A DNA stretch of 64,000 nt from the NCBI RefSeq assembly GCF_002937115.1, contig NZ_NHRY01000260.1:1-64000 (forward strand). The letters run 5' to 3'. This DNA is from Rhodopila globiformis. Lineage in GTDB: Bacteria; Pseudomonadota; Alphaproteobacteria; Acetobacterales; Acetobacteraceae. Below are positions 8,358 through 18,114 of the stretch, in pieces (the first letter of the stretch is position 1; each line of letters begins with the position of its first letter). The notes beneath the pieces are model-generated. The model was not told the DNA's origin, did not search any database, and saw only the letters and a program-made list of their open reading frames with translations. The position numbers and the translations under genes were made by a program.

Positions 8358-8519
8358 GTCATGCCAGGCGCGGGCCCGGCATCCACGCCTTGCGTTGTTG
8401 AAGCCGGGGAAAGGCGTGGATGGCGGCCCGGAGCCTGTGCCCGGGCTTGTCCCGGGTAGCCGCCATGACGACGGAACAACGGCGGCCGCGCGTCCCACCC
8501 AATCTGCGATCTGCTGTAG
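8358..8519. repeat. Palindromic element, type C core
   Basis: The inner palindrome at 8358-8470 has stems based on GTCATGCCAGGCGCGGGCCC / GGGCTTGTCCCGGGTAGCCG with a CCACGCCTT loop region. The right outer arm (CCCAATCTGCGATCTGCTG, about 8497-8517) matches the outer arms of the 5441 and 5836 elements. The left outer arm is missing or diverged. It separates lpxA from the lyase gene. Confidence 0.7.
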
Positions 8520-8530
8520 CGCCTGTGCGC

Positions 8531-9355
8531 CTACTCCGAGCGGATCAGGCCGCGATGGCTGGGCGCGTCGATGAAGGCCAGCACCTCGGCCACCAGCTCG
8601 TCATCGCCGAAACGGGTGCGCGTGTCGGCCAACCGCTGCGCGAACACGCCCTGCTTGCCGTAGAGGGCGCGGAAGGCGATGTGCAGGCGATGAATGGCGT
8701 CCTTGTCGAAGCCGCGGCGCTTCAGGCCGATGATGTTCAGGCCGGCGAGTCGCGCGCGGTTGCCGATGACGCTGCCGAACGGGATCACGTCGGCCTCGAC
8801 GCCCGAAACGCCGCCGACCATCGCCGCGCGGCCGATTCGCACGAACTGATGGATCGCCGCCGCGCCGCCGATGACCGCGTGATCGGCGATGGAGACATGG
8901 CCGCCCATGACCGCATTATTGGCAACGATCACGTGGCTGCCCAGGCGGCAGTCGTGCGCGACATGGACCACCGCCATCAGCATGCAGTCAGTGCCGACCT
9001 GCGTCACGCCGTTGCCGGTCGCGGTGCCGCGGTGGATGGTGCAATGCTCGCGGATCAGTGTGCGGGCGCCGATTTCGCAGCGTGTCGGCTCGCCTTTGTA
9101 TTTGAAATCCTGCGGCGGCAGGCCGACGGTGCAGAATGGAAACAGCTGTGCCTGTTCGCCAATACGGGTGTGGCCCTCGACGACGACATGGGAAACGAGC
9201 TTGGCCCCGGCCTCGATCACCACGTCTGGTCCGACGGTGCAGAACGGGCCGATCTGCACACCGGGGCCGAGTTCGGCGCCGTGTTCGACGATCGCGGTCG
9301 GGTGAATGCTGACGCGCGAGTCGGTGTGCCGATCCAGGTAAGTCATCGAATCCAT
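8531..9355 (-). CDS. lpxA: UDP-N-acetylglucosamine O-acyltransferase LpxA
   Basis: LpxA performs the first step of lipid A synthesis, moving a hydroxyacyl chain from ACP to UDP-GlcNAc in the cytosol. The 274 residues contain the left-handed beta-helix hexapeptide repeats (for example VSIHPTAIVEHGAELG, VQIGPFCTVG), the catalytic-His region MAVVHVAHDC (about residues 128-137), and the helical C-terminus typical of LpxA. It is the last gene of the minus-strand envelope cluster. It is separated from fabZ by about 430 bases, unlike the usual tight spacing, and lpxI and lpxB do not follow. ATG codons at 9355 and 9346 are both possible starts. Confidence 0.95.
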   Translation of the reverse strand: MDSMTYLDRHTDSRVSIHPTAIVEHGAELGPGVQIGPFCTVGPDVVIEAGAKLVSHVVVEGHTRIGEQAQLFPFCTVGLPPQDFKYKGEPTRCEIGARTLIREHCTIHRGTATGNGVTQVGTDCMLMAVVHVAHDCRLGSHVIVANNAVMGGHVSIADHAVIGGAAAIHQFVRIGRAAMVGGVSGVEADVIPFGSVIGNRARLAGLNIIGLKRRGFDKDAIHRLHIAFRALYGKQGVFAQRLADTRTRFGDDELVAEVLAFIDAPSHRGLIRSE

Positions 9356-9779
9356 GTCAGTTCCATTCCTAAACAGGAATTTCTAGCGGCGGATCGAGGC
9401 GAAGTTATGGGTGGCCTGCCACACCACCAACACAATCATTGTTGCCCGATGTATCGTTCACGCCATGTAACGCACTGTTTCGGTTGGATTTTTGCCACCA
9501 TCTATCGGAAACGCCCGGGGCGGGTACCGCTACCGGCAAGTAAACGCTGCCATTCCCCGGCAGTTTCACTTGTCGCAGAAAACGTGCAAGTAACGACCCG
9601 GCCGAGCCGGTTAATGGCGTCCCGCACGCGACTCGCCCCGGCGGCCGAGTCGGCTGTCCGCTGGTTCACATCGTTATGATGCCGGCGGCCGGGTGCCCCG
9701 GAGTCCCGGCCCGCCTGCGCCAACGCGCCCGCCTGGAAAAGCGGGAGCGAATCCGATGCCGAACCGGCGGCAGCCTGCC
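9356..9779. other. Interval between fabZ and lpxA
   Basis: About 430 bases that interrupt an otherwise compact cluster. A 73-codon frame (9502-9723, minus) has no ribosome-binding sequence or recognisable domain. I see no repeat element. The interval is long enough to hold a separate promoter for lpxA. Confidence 0.45.
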
Positions 9780-10289
9780 TTAAACCGGCGCGGCGCGATC
9801 CATGATCATGGCGGCATAGGTTGCTTCGGCAACGACCACGCCATCGACCTTGGCGGCGGCCTGGAACTTCCAGACATTGCCGCGGTTGCGCTCCTTGGTG
9901 ACATGGATGCGCAACTGGTCGCCCGGCACCACGGGGCGGCGGAACTTCGCGCCCTCGATCGACATGAAATACACCACCTTGCCGGCCGCATCCGGTCCCA
10001 GCGTCTCCACCACCAGCACGGCCGCGGTCTGCGCCATGCTCTCGATGATCAGCACGCCGGGCATCACCGGATGGTTGGGGAAATGCCCGGCGAAGAACGG
10101 CTCGTTCGCCGAGACGTTCTTGATCCCGATGGCAGAGGTGTTGAGCACCACGTCAACCACCCGGTCGAGCAGCAGGAACGGGTAGCGGTGCGGGATATCG
10201 TGCATGATGCGCAGGATATCGACCACCTCGACCGTCCTGGCCTCCTGGCTGGATCCGGCGTTGACGGTGTGGTCTACAGGCGTGTCCAT
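9780..10289 (-). CDS. fabZ: 3-hydroxyacyl-[ACP] dehydratase FabZ
   Basis: FabZ dehydrates beta-hydroxyacyl-ACP in type II fatty acid synthesis. The 169-residue hot-dog protein has PHRYPFLLLDRV (about residues 34-45) and the active-site block FFAGHFPNHPVMPGVLIIES, holding the catalytic His and Glu. The ATG at 10289 is given as start; a TTG at 10298 is also in frame and would overlap the lpxD stop. The N-terminus is about 20 residues longer than E. coli FabZ. Its place between lpxD and lpxA, sharing the hydroxyacyl-ACP pool, is the classic arrangement. Confidence 0.95.
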   Translation of the reverse strand: MDTPVDHTVNAGSSQEARTVEVVDILRIMHDIPHRYPFLLLDRVVDVVLNTSAIGIKNVSANEPFFAGHFPNHPVMPGVLIIESMAQTAAVLVVETLGPDAAGKVVYFMSIEGAKFRRPVVPGDQLRIHVTKERNRGNVWKFQAAAKVDGVVVAEATYAAMIMDRAAPV

Positions 10290-10294
10290 GATGT

Positions 10295-11383
10295 TCAATC
10301 CGAGTCGGGGTTCGATTTACCGCTGGGTGCCGACCTGACGCCGCCGTCCCGGACCCAGCGCCGGATGGCTGCAATTTCCTTGAAGAACGCCTTGACCGGC
10401 TGCGCCGGCGAGCCAATCACCTCGGTGCGCGCCGGCACGTCGGCCATGACTCCGGCCTGTGCGCCGATGCGCACGCCGGTGCCGATGTGCAGATGGCCGA
10501 TCAGGCCTGCCTGCCCCGCCACGATGACCTGGTCCTCCAGCACGGTGGAGCCGGATATGCCGACCTGCGCGACGATCACGCAGGCCCGGCCAATGCGGAC
10601 ATTATGGGCGATCTGCACGAGATTATCGATGCGGGTACCGTCGCCGATGACGGTGTCCTCAATGGCGCCGCGGTCGATGGTGACATTGGCGCCGATTTCG
10701 ACGTCGTTGCCGATGATCACCCGGCCAAGCTGCGGCACGGTGTGGAAACCCTCGGGCGTGATGGCGAAGCCGAACCCGTCCTGGCCGATGCGGGCGCCGG
10801 GATAGACATAGACCCGGTCGCCAACCAGCGCGTGAGTCACCGAGGCGTGCGGACCGACGCGCACGTCCCGCCCGAGCACCACGCCGTCGCCAATGACCGC
10901 GAGCGGGCCGATGCGGACGCGGGCGCCGATGACCACGTTCTCCCCGATCACTGCCAGCGGCCCGACTTCGGCGGTCGGATCGATCCGGGCCGAGGCGGCG
11001 ACGACGGCGGACGGATGGATGCCCGCCTTGACCGGCGGCAGCGGATGGAACAGCGCCGCCACCTTGGCCCAGGCGACCAGGGGATCGGCGGCGACGATCG
11101 CCACCGCCGTCCCGGGCACCTTGTCCTGCATGTCGGGATGGACGATCACCGCGGCCGCCTTGGTAGCCTGCAGCGCCGCCAGGTTCTTGCGGCTGTTCAG
11201 GCAGAATGTGACGTCTTCTTCGGTGGCGGTCGCCAGCGGCGCGATGCGGTGCAGCATCAGGCGCCGCGGCGGCGCCTGGGCGCCCGCCGCGTCAACCACG
11301 GCGGCCAGGGTATGCGGCCCGGCACGCAGGAAGAAACGGGGATCCCCCGCCAGGGAAGCCGCGCGATCGGCGCCCGACAGCAT
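10295..11383 (-). CDS. lpxD: UDP-3-O-acylglucosamine N-acyltransferase LpxD
   Basis: LpxD adds the second hydroxyacyl chain to UDP-3-O-acyl-glucosamine in lipid A synthesis. The 362 residues have the N-terminal uridine-binding domain (about 1-120; [19 protein letters not shown]), a long run of hexapeptide repeats ([20 protein letters not shown] and on), the catalytic-His region [10 protein letters not shown] (about residues 255-264), and a C-terminal helix. The stop codon is within a few bases of the fabZ start; ompH lies three bases upstream. The tail after about residue 345 is polar and probably disordered. Confidence 0.95.
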   Translation of the reverse strand: MLSGADRAASLAGDPRFFLRAGPHTLAAVVDAAGAQAPPRRLMLHRIAPLATATEEDVTFCLNSRKNLAALQATKAAAVIVHPDMQDKVPGTAVAIVAADPLVAWAKVAALFHPLPPVKAGIHPSAVVAASARIDPTAEVGPLAVIGENVVIGARVRIGPLAVIGDGVVLGRDVRVGPHASVTHALVGDRVYVYPGARIGQDGFGFAITPEGFHTVPQLGRVIIGNDVEIGANVTIDRGAIEDTVIGDGTRIDNLVQIAHNVRIGRACVIVAQVGISGSTVLEDQVIVAGQAGLIGHLHIGTGVRIGAQAGVMADVPARTEVIGSPAQPVKAFFKEIAAIRRWVRDGGVRSAPSGKSNPDSD

Positions 11384-11386
11384 CGC

Positions 11387-12244
11387 CTACTTCTTCTGGT
11401 GCTGCGGTTCTTTGGCGGAAGCCGTCGTCGCGGCGCCCGGCTCGCTGGGGGGCGGCTTCATGGACACCGGCGATATCCCGTCCGGCGGCACCACGACCGA
11501 GGGCAGCGCCTTGTTCAGCACCTCGGCCACCGACGGGGTCAGGTCGAAATCAGCCGTGGTGCCCAGGATCTGGGCGCGGTTGAGCACCAGGTTGATGCCG
11601 CGGGACAGCGCCACCTGCTGCGCGACCGTCTCCATGGTGCGGTTGATCTGCGCCATGACATACTGGCCGGCTTCCTGGATGATGCGGTTGCGTTCGCCGA
11701 ACTTCCGCTGCGCCTCGGTGGCGCGGTCGGTGATCTCACGCTCCTTGGTGCGGATCTGCTCGGGCGACAGCCTGGCGCGTTCGGCGGCCAGTTTCTCACC
11801 GAGTTCGCGCAGGGTGGCCTGTTCCTTCTGGGCGTCCTGGTTCAGCTTCTGGCCGCGCGCGCTCAGCTCCTTATAGGCCGCCTGATAAGCGGTGGAGACG
11901 CGCAGCACGTCGGGCACCGACAGGATGCCGATGATCGCGGCCGGGGTTGCGGACCCCTTCGGCACCGGCGGGATTTCCGGCGCGGGCGGCAACTGGAACT
12001 GGAGCTGCGGGGCGTTGGCCATGGCCGTCGGTTCGGCGCCGGGCCCGCCCGCCATCGGCAGTGCGCCCGGAGCCGGCACCGGCCGGGGCGCCGAACGCGC
12101 CGCCGGCGCCGGTGTGGCAGAACGGTGCTGCCCACCCGGCACGAACCATTCGGAACTGCCCTGCTGCGCCTGGCCCGGCGCGGGTTGGAGAAGCAGCGCC
12201 AGCCCCGCGGCGGCGCTGGAAACGATGATACGTCGATTGTTCAC
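11387..12244 (-). CDS. OmpH/Skp-family periplasmic chaperone
   Basis: Skp/OmpH proteins hold unfolded outer-membrane proteins on their way to BamA. A signal peptide is visible at residues 1-27 (AAAGLALLLQPAPGQA, then cleavage after AQA). A Pro/Ala-rich linker follows to about residue 95. The Skp-like core (about 100-250) has coiled-coil helices such as YKELSARGQKLNQDAQKEQA and ends in a VLNRAQILGTTADFDLT strand region. At 285 residues it is longer than E. coli Skp because of the low-complexity linker and C-terminal tail. The GTG start shares its first G with the TAG stop of bamA, so translation is probably coupled. Confidence 0.88.
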   Translation of the reverse strand: MNNRRIIVSSAAAGLALLLQPAPGQAQQGSSEWFVPGGQHRSATPAPAARSAPRPVPAPGALPMAGGPGAEPTAMANAPQLQFQLPPAPEIPPVPKGSATPAAIIGILSVPDVLRVSTAYQAAYKELSARGQKLNQDAQKEQATLRELGEKLAAERARLSPEQIRTKEREITDRATEAQRKFGERNRIIQEAGQYVMAQINRTMETVAQQVALSRGINLVLNRAQILGTTADFDLTPSVAEVLNKALPSVVVPPDGISPVSMKPPPSEPGAATTASAKEPQHQKK

Positions 12245-14631
12245 TAGAACCTCGTCCCGAAGCCAAACCGGAAGATCTGTGTCTGGTCGCCTGGTTGCTT
12301 GTATACAAATGGCGCCAGGTCAACATTTATCAGGCCGAATGCCGTACGCCACGAGATGCCGACGCCGGCGCCGATACGCGGTGTCGCCGACGCCAGGATC
12401 TCGCAGGGCACGCCGTTGATGTAGTGGCAGCTGCTGCTGTTCCTGAAATTGGCCTGAGTCAGGCTACCGACATCGACAAAGGCACGGCCGCTCAAGCCCA
12501 GATCCGGGGAAACCGGCAGCGGGAAGCGCAACTCCTGCGTCTCTGTCCAGAGCATCCGGCCACCGAGCGGATCGCCGGTGATAGCATCGTGCGGGCCGGC
12601 GCCGCCGATGAAGAAGCCGCGCAGGTTGTCGCCGCCCAGGAAGAAGCGGTCGATGATTTCCTCACGCCCGCCGGACAGCAGGCTCATGTAGCCGAAGCTG
12701 CCGCCAAGCTTGATGCCCCAGTCCGGATTGCCGAAATATTTTTCCAGCGGATAGTAATAGGCGGAGTTGATGTTGCCGCGCACGAAGCGGGAGTCGCCGC
12801 CAAGGCCGGCCAGATCGGTGCCGAGTTCGACGACATAGCCGCTGTGCGGCTGAATCCGGCTGTCCCGGTAGTCCAGCGTGATCACCTGGCTGATCTGCGA
12901 CAGCAGGGTCCAGCCGGACTCGTTCAGGATGTACGGGCTGGCATAGCTGTAAATATTGTACACATCGCGATCTGCCACCGTATAGCTCCAGACCTGCCGC
13001 AGATGGTCGTTGAAGTCGTAGCCGATGCGGGGGGCGATGCCGTACCGTCTCTCGTCGTACGGCTCGGTGCCGAGGTAGTTCGTCTGGATCATGAATATGT
13101 CGGCGCCCGCGACCAGGTTGCGGTCGAGGAAGTGCGGGTCGGTGACCGAGGCGGTGATCGAGCTGCGGTACTGCGCCAGCACGCCGTTGATGCTGGCGTT
13201 GATGCCGGTGCCGATCAGGTTGCGTTCCGACAGGCCGACATCGAGCAGGGCGCCGGCGTCGGTCGAGTAGCCGCCGCCAAAGCTCAGTTCGCCGGTCGCC
13301 TTTTCCGAGATGTTCGTGGTCACCACCGCCTTGTCGGGCGCTGAGCCCGGGGTGGTCGTGACATCGACCGAGGTGAAGTAGCCCAGGTCGGTCAGCCGCG
13401 TCTTCGACTTGCGGATCGCCTCCGCGCTGTACGGATCGCCTTCGGCCAGGCTGAACTCGCGGCGGATGACCTTGTCCTCGGTGCGGGTGTTGCCGACGAT
13501 GTCGATGCGCTCGACATAGACCCTTGGTCCCTCGCCGACCTCGAAGGTCAGGTCCACCGTGTGCTTGGCGACGTTGCGGGTGACCCGCGGCTTGACCTGC
13601 ACGAACGCAAAGCCGCGGTTGTGGACGGCCTCCTCCATCATGTCGGCGGTGCGGCCGATTGCGTCGCCGTCGTACCAGTCGCCTTCATGCAATTGCAGGT
13701 CCGGCTGAAGGTCGGCGCCGCTGAGGTGGCGAAGCTGCGAGTTGATGGTGATCTTGCCGACCTTGTAGCGCTCGCCTTCATCGACCGTGAAGGACAGGAA
13801 GAAGCCCTTGCGGTCGGGCGATAGCTCGGCGCTGGCATTGGTGATCTTGATGTCGGCGTAGCCGTTCTTCAGGTAGAAGCGGCGCAGCAGCTCGCGGTCG
13901 AAGGCCAGGCGTTCGGGGTCGTACTGGTCCGAGGAGGACAGGAAACGCCACCAGCGCGACTCGCGGCTGTTGATCACCTCGGACAGGCGGTTCTCGCTGA
14001 ACGCCTTGTTGCCGGTGAACACGATCTTGCTGATCAGCGTGGAGGAGCCGTCGTTGATCTGGAACACGACGTCCACCCGGTTCTGGTCCAGGCGGATGAT
14101 CTTCGGCTCGACCGTCGCGTCGTAGTAGCCTTTCTTGGCATACATATCGAGGATCTTCTGCCGATCGGCCTCGGCCTCGGCCGGGGTGAAGACGGCGCGG
14201 GACCGCAGTTGCAGTTCCGGGCGCAACTGGCTGTCGCTCAGCTTGTGGTTGCCCTCGAAGGCGACACGGTTGACGATCGGGTTCTCGACCACGTGCACGA
14301 TCAGCGTGTTGCCGGAACGCCCAAGGCGGACGTCCTGGAACAGGCCGGTCGCGTACAAGGTCTTCAGGCTGCGATCCAGGCGGTCCGGGTCGAAGTGGTC
14401 GCCGGGCTGCACCAGCAGATAGGACCGGATGGTGCCGTCCTCGATCCGCTGGTTGCCTTCGACCTTGATCGCCTCGATCACGCCGCCGGCGCTTTCCGCG
14501 GCCGGGCGCGTTGCCGCCGACCGGTGCGGGGTATGTCCTCTTGGTGCCGGTGTCTGGGCGGAGGCAGTGCCAATGACCAGCAATGGCAGGAGCCAGGTGG
14601 CAACCGGCCATACAGCACGATACGTCAACAA
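12244..14631 (-). CDS. bamA: Outer-membrane protein assembly factor BamA
   Basis: BamA is the Omp85-family pore that inserts beta-barrel proteins into the outer membrane. The 795 residues comprise a signal peptide (WPVATWLLPLLVIGTASAQT), five POTRA domains over about residues 50-430 (first: IKVEGNQRIEDGTIRSYL; last: ERIDIVGNTRTEDKVIRREF), and a 16-strand barrel ending in the canonical C-terminal Phe (FRFGFGTRF). The (V/I)RGF-type loop motif reads NLRGFFIGGAGP. The start is TTG at 14631 with GGGGGA eight bases upstream. The gene lies between rseP and ompH, as in most proteobacteria. Confidence 0.95.
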   Translation of the reverse strand: MLTYRAVWPVATWLLPLLVIGTASAQTPAPRGHTPHRSAATRPAAESAGGVIEAIKVEGNQRIEDGTIRSYLLVQPGDHFDPDRLDRSLKTLYATGLFQDVRLGRSGNTLIVHVVENPIVNRVAFEGNHKLSDSQLRPELQLRSRAVFTPAEAEADRQKILDMYAKKGYYDATVEPKIIRLDQNRVDVVFQINDGSSTLISKIVFTGNKAFSENRLSEVINSRESRWWRFLSSSDQYDPERLAFDRELLRRFYLKNGYADIKITNASAELSPDRKGFFLSFTVDEGERYKVGKITINSQLRHLSGADLQPDLQLHEGDWYDGDAIGRTADMMEEAVHNRGFAFVQVKPRVTRNVAKHTVDLTFEVGEGPRVYVERIDIVGNTRTEDKVIRREFSLAEGDPYSAEAIRKSKTRLTDLGYFTSVDVTTTPGSAPDKAVVTTNISEKATGELSFGGGYSTDAGALLDVGLSERNLIGTGINASINGVLAQYRSSITASVTDPHFLDRNLVAGADIFMIQTNYLGTEPYDERRYGIAPRIGYDFNDHLRQVWSYTVADRDVYNIYSYASPYILNESGWTLLSQISQVITLDYRDSRIQPHSGYVVELGTDLAGLGGDSRFVRGNINSAYYYPLEKYFGNPDWGIKLGGSFGYMSLLSGGREEIIDRFFLGGDNLRGFFIGGAGPHDAITGDPLGGRMLWTETQELRFPLPVSPDLGLSGRAFVDVGSLTQANFRNSSSCHYINGVPCEILASATPRIGAGVGISWRTAFGLINVDLAPFVYKQPGDQTQIFRFGFGTRF

Positions 14632-14874
14632 CAGGCTGGTCCCCCACTAGCACGCGCCTGTCGGAACGAGACGAGTCTCACAAGCGCTGCGACGCAAACG
14701 CGGCGCACCATAGCGATGGGTCGCCGCCGACGCTAGGGGGCGGGCTGCGTTGAAGACAAAACTATCATGCTTCGTCTAACGCTATGATTTACCGGGATAA
14801 TGCTCTAGACTTCATGACGTATGCGGGACAGACGGCCGTCTGGCCGCCCCCGGCAGGATCACGACTCGACCGCT

Positions 14875-15987
14875 TCAGCCCGTCAGGCCGGCAACCCAGC
14901 GGACGATGCCGAGGTGGCTCAGGTCGTTCCAGGTGGCGAAAACGAACAGACAGGCCAGGACCGCGAGGCCGGCGCGGAACCCGTATTCCTGCGCCCGCTG
15001 CGACAACGGACGCCCGCGCAGCGCCTCGGCCAGGAAGAACATCAGGTGCCCGCCGTCCAGCACGGGGATCGGGAACAGGTTGATCAGGCCGAGGTTGACC
15101 GACAGCAGGCCGATGAAATCAACCAAGTAGGACGGGCCGAGTTGAGCCACCTGCCCGGAAAGCTGCGCGATCCGCAGCGGTCCGCCCAGTTCGGCGGTGC
15201 CGCGGGTGCCGCTGATCATCTGGCCAATGCCACGGAAGGTGTCGGCGGTGATGACCCAGGTCTGGTGGATGCCGCCCCAGATCGCTCCGGGCACGCTGAC
15301 ATGGTGGTATTCCGTCACGCCGCCGCGCACGCCCAGCAGGCCGACCTGATGGAAGCCAGAGGTCCGCGCATTGGTGGTGACGGTGATGTCCCGCTTCTGC
15401 CCGTCACGTTCGATCACCATCGGCAGGGTCTGGCCAGGATGCTCGGTGACGATGCGCTGCAGATCCTCAAACGTCGCGATCGGCTTGCCGCGGATCGACA
15501 GCACCCGGTCCTGCACCATCAGGCCGGCCTTCGCGGCCGGGCTGTCCGGCACGACGGACCGGATGATCGGCAAGGTGACCGGCCGGCCAACGGCGATGTA
15601 GAGGCCGGCGAAGACCACCATCGCCAGCAGGAAATTCGCCGCCGGGCCGGCGGCGACAATGATCGCCCGCGACAGCACCGGCTTGTCGTGGAAGGTTTCG
15701 CCGGGAATCCAGGTGGCTCGCACCTCGGGCGGGACGTCCTGCGGGCGTTCCTGCCCGTGCAGCTTCACATAGCCGCCGAGCGGGATCCAGGCGACCTTCC
15801 AGACGGTGCCATGACGATCGGTCCAGGATTTCAGTGCCTGGCCGAAGCCGATGGAAAACACGTCCACCCGCACGCCGCGCCAGCGCGCCGCCAGATAGTG
15901 GCCAAGCTCGTGCACGAACACGAGGATGCCAAGCACGATGACGAAAGCCACGATACTGCGGAAAAACTCAGGAACGATTGTCAGCAC
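14875..15987 (-). CDS. rseP: RIP metalloprotease RseP (site-2 protease)
   Basis: An inner-membrane zinc protease that cleaves anti-sigma factors and leftover signal peptides within the membrane. The zinc motif HELGH is at about residues 26-30, in the first transmembrane segment. A PDZ domain (about 120-200; VRSVVPDSPAAKAGLMVQDR, PIATFEDLQRIV) sits in the periplasm. The third zinc-ligand motif LDGGHL is at about residue 308. Length (370) is normal for alphaproteobacterial MmpA/RseP, which have one PDZ domain. dxr ends 33 bases upstream and bamA begins about 240 bases downstream. Confidence 0.95.
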   Translation of the reverse strand: MLTIVPEFFRSIVAFVIVLGILVFVHELGHYLAARWRGVRVDVFSIGFGQALKSWTDRHGTVWKVAWIPLGGYVKLHGQERPQDVPPEVRATWIPGETFHDKPVLSRAIIVAAGPAANFLLAMVVFAGLYIAVGRPVTLPIIRSVVPDSPAAKAGLMVQDRVLSIRGKPIATFEDLQRIVTEHPGQTLPMVIERDGQKRDITVTTNARTSGFHQVGLLGVRGGVTEYHHVSVPGAIWGGIHQTWVITADTFRGIGQMISGTRGTAELGGPLRIAQLSGQVAQLGPSYLVDFIGLLSVNLGLINLFPIPVLDGGHLMFFLAEALRGRPLSQRAQEYGFRAGLAVLACLFVFATWNDLSHLGIVRWVAGLTG

Positions 15988-16020
15988 GCTGTTGGCATCC
16001 GGTTCGTAAAAATGAGCGCG

Positions 16021-17217
16021 TCAGGCGGCGCGGGCAGGCATCAGACTGTTCGCGGCCCGGCGAGCGCTGCCGTCGAGGGCGATCACGTCGTCCAACGTAT
16101 CCACCTTCGGTGTGCCAAGCTGTTCCAGCACGCGAGCGACCGTATCCGCGATATCCAGAAAACCTATGCGGCGCTGCAAGAACGCTTCAACAGCAATCTC
16201 ATTCGCCGCATTGAGAATAGTGGGAGTTCCCCCACCCGCCTGCAATGCCTCCCGCGCCAAACGCAGCGCCGGGAAGCGCACAAAATCGGGCGCGTAGAAT
16301 TCCAGGTTCGCGACGGTGGCGAGGTCGAGGCGGCGGGACGCGGTGGCCATGCGGCGCGGCCATGCCAAAGTGTGCGCGATCGGGATGCGCATGTCCGGCG
16401 AGCCGAGCTGCGCCAGGACCGAGCCGTCCTGATAGTACACCAGCCCGTGGATCACCGACTGGGGATGCACCAGCACGCCGATCATCGACTCGTCCAGGCT
16501 GAACAGGCGGGCGGCTTCGATGATTTCCAGGCCCTTGTTCATCATCGTCGCGGAGTCGATGCTGATCTTCGCGCCCATCGACCAGACCGGATGGCGCAGC
16601 GCCGCCTCGGGGGTGGCGCGGGCCATTTCCTCCAGGCTGGCGGTGCGGAACGGTCCGCCGGAGGCGGTCAGCACGATCTTCTCCAGGGCGCCGTGGTTGC
16701 CGTCGGCCATGGACTGGAAGATGGCGTTGTGTTCTGAGTCGACTGGCAGCAGCGTCGCCCCGGCCTCCTTGACGGCGCGCAGCACCACGTCGCCGGCGCA
16801 GACCAGGGCTTCCTTGTTGGCCAGCCCGACGCAGGCGCCGCGCTTGATGGCAGCGAGGGTGGAGGCGAGGCCAGCGGCGCCGGTGATCGCGGCCATGGTC
16901 CAGTCGGCCTGCAGGGACGCGGCCTGGACCACCGCTTCGGTGCCGGCAGCGGCCTCGATCCCGGTGCCGGCGAGCGCGTTGCGCAGATCATTGTAGCAGG
17001 CGGGATCGGCGACGACGGCGAACTCGGCACGCAGGGCGACGGCCTGCTGCGCCAGCAGCGCGGCGTTGCGGCCGGCGGCCAGGGCGCGGACCTGGAACCG
17101 CTCAGGTTCGGCGGCCAGCAGATCGATTGTCTGGGTTCCGATGCTGCCGGTACTGCCAAGGATCGTAACGGAGCGGGGGGGCTCGGGTTGGTCGGGGCGG
17201 GAAATGTTGTCGGTCAT
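16021..17217 (-). CDS. dxr: 1-deoxy-D-xylulose 5-phosphate reductoisomerase
   Basis: Dxr makes 2-C-methyl-D-erythritol 4-phosphate with NADPH, the committed step of the non-mevalonate isoprenoid pathway. The Rossmann motif TILGSTGSIGTQT is at about residues 18-30. The metal-binding and catalytic region is LLPVDSEHNAIFQ (about 155-167), with TASGGPFR and HPVWSMGAKISIDSATMMNK following. Length (398) is normal. The gene feeds uppS, two genes away in the same cluster, through isopentenyl diphosphate. Its start overlaps the cdsA stop by four bases (ATGA). Confidence 0.96.
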   Translation of the reverse strand: MTDNISRPDQPEPPRSVTILGSTGSIGTQTIDLLAAEPERFQVRALAAGRNAALLAQQAVALRAEFAVVADPACYNDLRNALAGTGIEAAAGTEAVVQAASLQADWTMAAITGAAGLASTLAAIKRGACVGLANKEALVCAGDVVLRAVKEAGATLLPVDSEHNAIFQSMADGNHGALEKIVLTASGGPFRTASLEEMARATPEAALRHPVWSMGAKISIDSATMMNKGLEIIEAARLFSLDESMIGVLVHPQSVIHGLVYYQDGSVLAQLGSPDMRIPIAHTLAWPRRMATASRRLDLATVANLEFYAPDFVRFPALRLAREALQAGGGTPTILNAANEIAVEAFLQRRIGFLDIADTVARVLEQLGTPKVDTLDDVIALDGSARRAANSLMPARAA

Positions 17218-18080
17218 TGCCAGATCACTACTCCAGCTCCAAGGATCAGCGCCAGTAGGCCCGCGAGCGGGGCCGCGAACAGCACGGCGTCCAGCCGGTC
17301 GAGCAGGCCGCCGTGGCCGGGGATGAGCCAGCCCGAGTCCTTAACGCCGAAGCGGCGCTTCAGGTGGCTCTCGAACAGGTCGCCGATCTGGCTGACACAG
17401 CCGATCAGCGCGGCGAAGCCGGCGGCGCGCAGGGGTGCGGTGCCGCCGAGGATGGCGCTGGCGATGAGCCCGGTGGCGACCACGGCGAACAGGCCGCCGA
17501 CGGCGCCGGACCAGGTCTTGCCGGGCGAGATCGCCGGGGCGAGCCGCGGGCCGCCGACGGTGCGGCCAACGAGATAGGCGCCGATGTCGCTGGCCCAGAC
17601 CAGCAGCAGCAGGATGATCACGTCGGCGCGGCCGGTTTCGGGCAGCAACCGCAGCCAGACCAGCGCCACCGAGCCGAGCCCGAGATAGGGAATGCCGAAC
17701 GCCAGTGGCTTCGCGCGGCTGATGCCGCCGGCATAGACGGCAGCCGCAATGGTCGCCGCCGCCAGCAACGCCAGCGCACCGCCGGCATGGCCGAGCGCCG
17801 CCTGGACGACCGCGGCTGGCAGCGCGAGAAAGATCAGCGCGGCAGGCAGCGGTGTGCGCCGCTCGCACAGGTGGATCCATTCATAGGCGAGGCCGATGGT
17901 GATGACCGCGACCAGAAGGGTGAAGGCCGCTCCGCCAAACCAGATGCAGGCCAAGGCCGCCGGCGCGAGTATGGCTGCGGAGAGGATGCGCAGCCGAAGG
18001 TCGCTCCAGCGTGCCGACGCGGATTTTGTCACCAGGCCTGGCGGGTGCTGTACGGTCGGCGGACCGGCGATCTCGTTCAT
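17214..18080 (-). CDS. cdsA: Phosphatidate cytidylyltransferase CdsA
   Basis: CdsA makes CDP-diacylglycerol from phosphatidic acid and CTP in the inner membrane, feeding all phospholipid synthesis. The 288-residue protein has about eight hydrophobic segments. The family signature SHLKRRFGVKDSGWLIPGHG with following GLLDRLD is near residues 240-267. The first 35 residues are polar and cytoplasmic. dxr overlaps its stop codon by four bases, so the pair is coupled. uppS lies 216 bases upstream, an interval that holds a half palindrome. Confidence 0.94.
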   Translation of the reverse strand: MNEIAGPPTVQHPPGLVTKSASARWSDLRLRILSAAILAPAALACIWFGGAAFTLLVAVITIGLAYEWIHLCERRTPLPAALIFLALPAAVVQAALGHAGGALALLAAATIAAAVYAGGISRAKPLAFGIPYLGLGSVALVWLRLLPETGRADVIILLLLVWASDIGAYLVGRTVGGPRLAPAISPGKTWSGAVGGLFAVVATGLIASAILGGTAPLRAAGFAALIGCVSQIGDLFESHLKRRFGVKDSGWLIPGHGGLLDRLDAVLFAAPLAGLLALILGAGVVIWQ

Positions 18081-18114
18081 CAGCGGGTTCTATCTCAAGT
18101 CTGTCCCATCCGCT

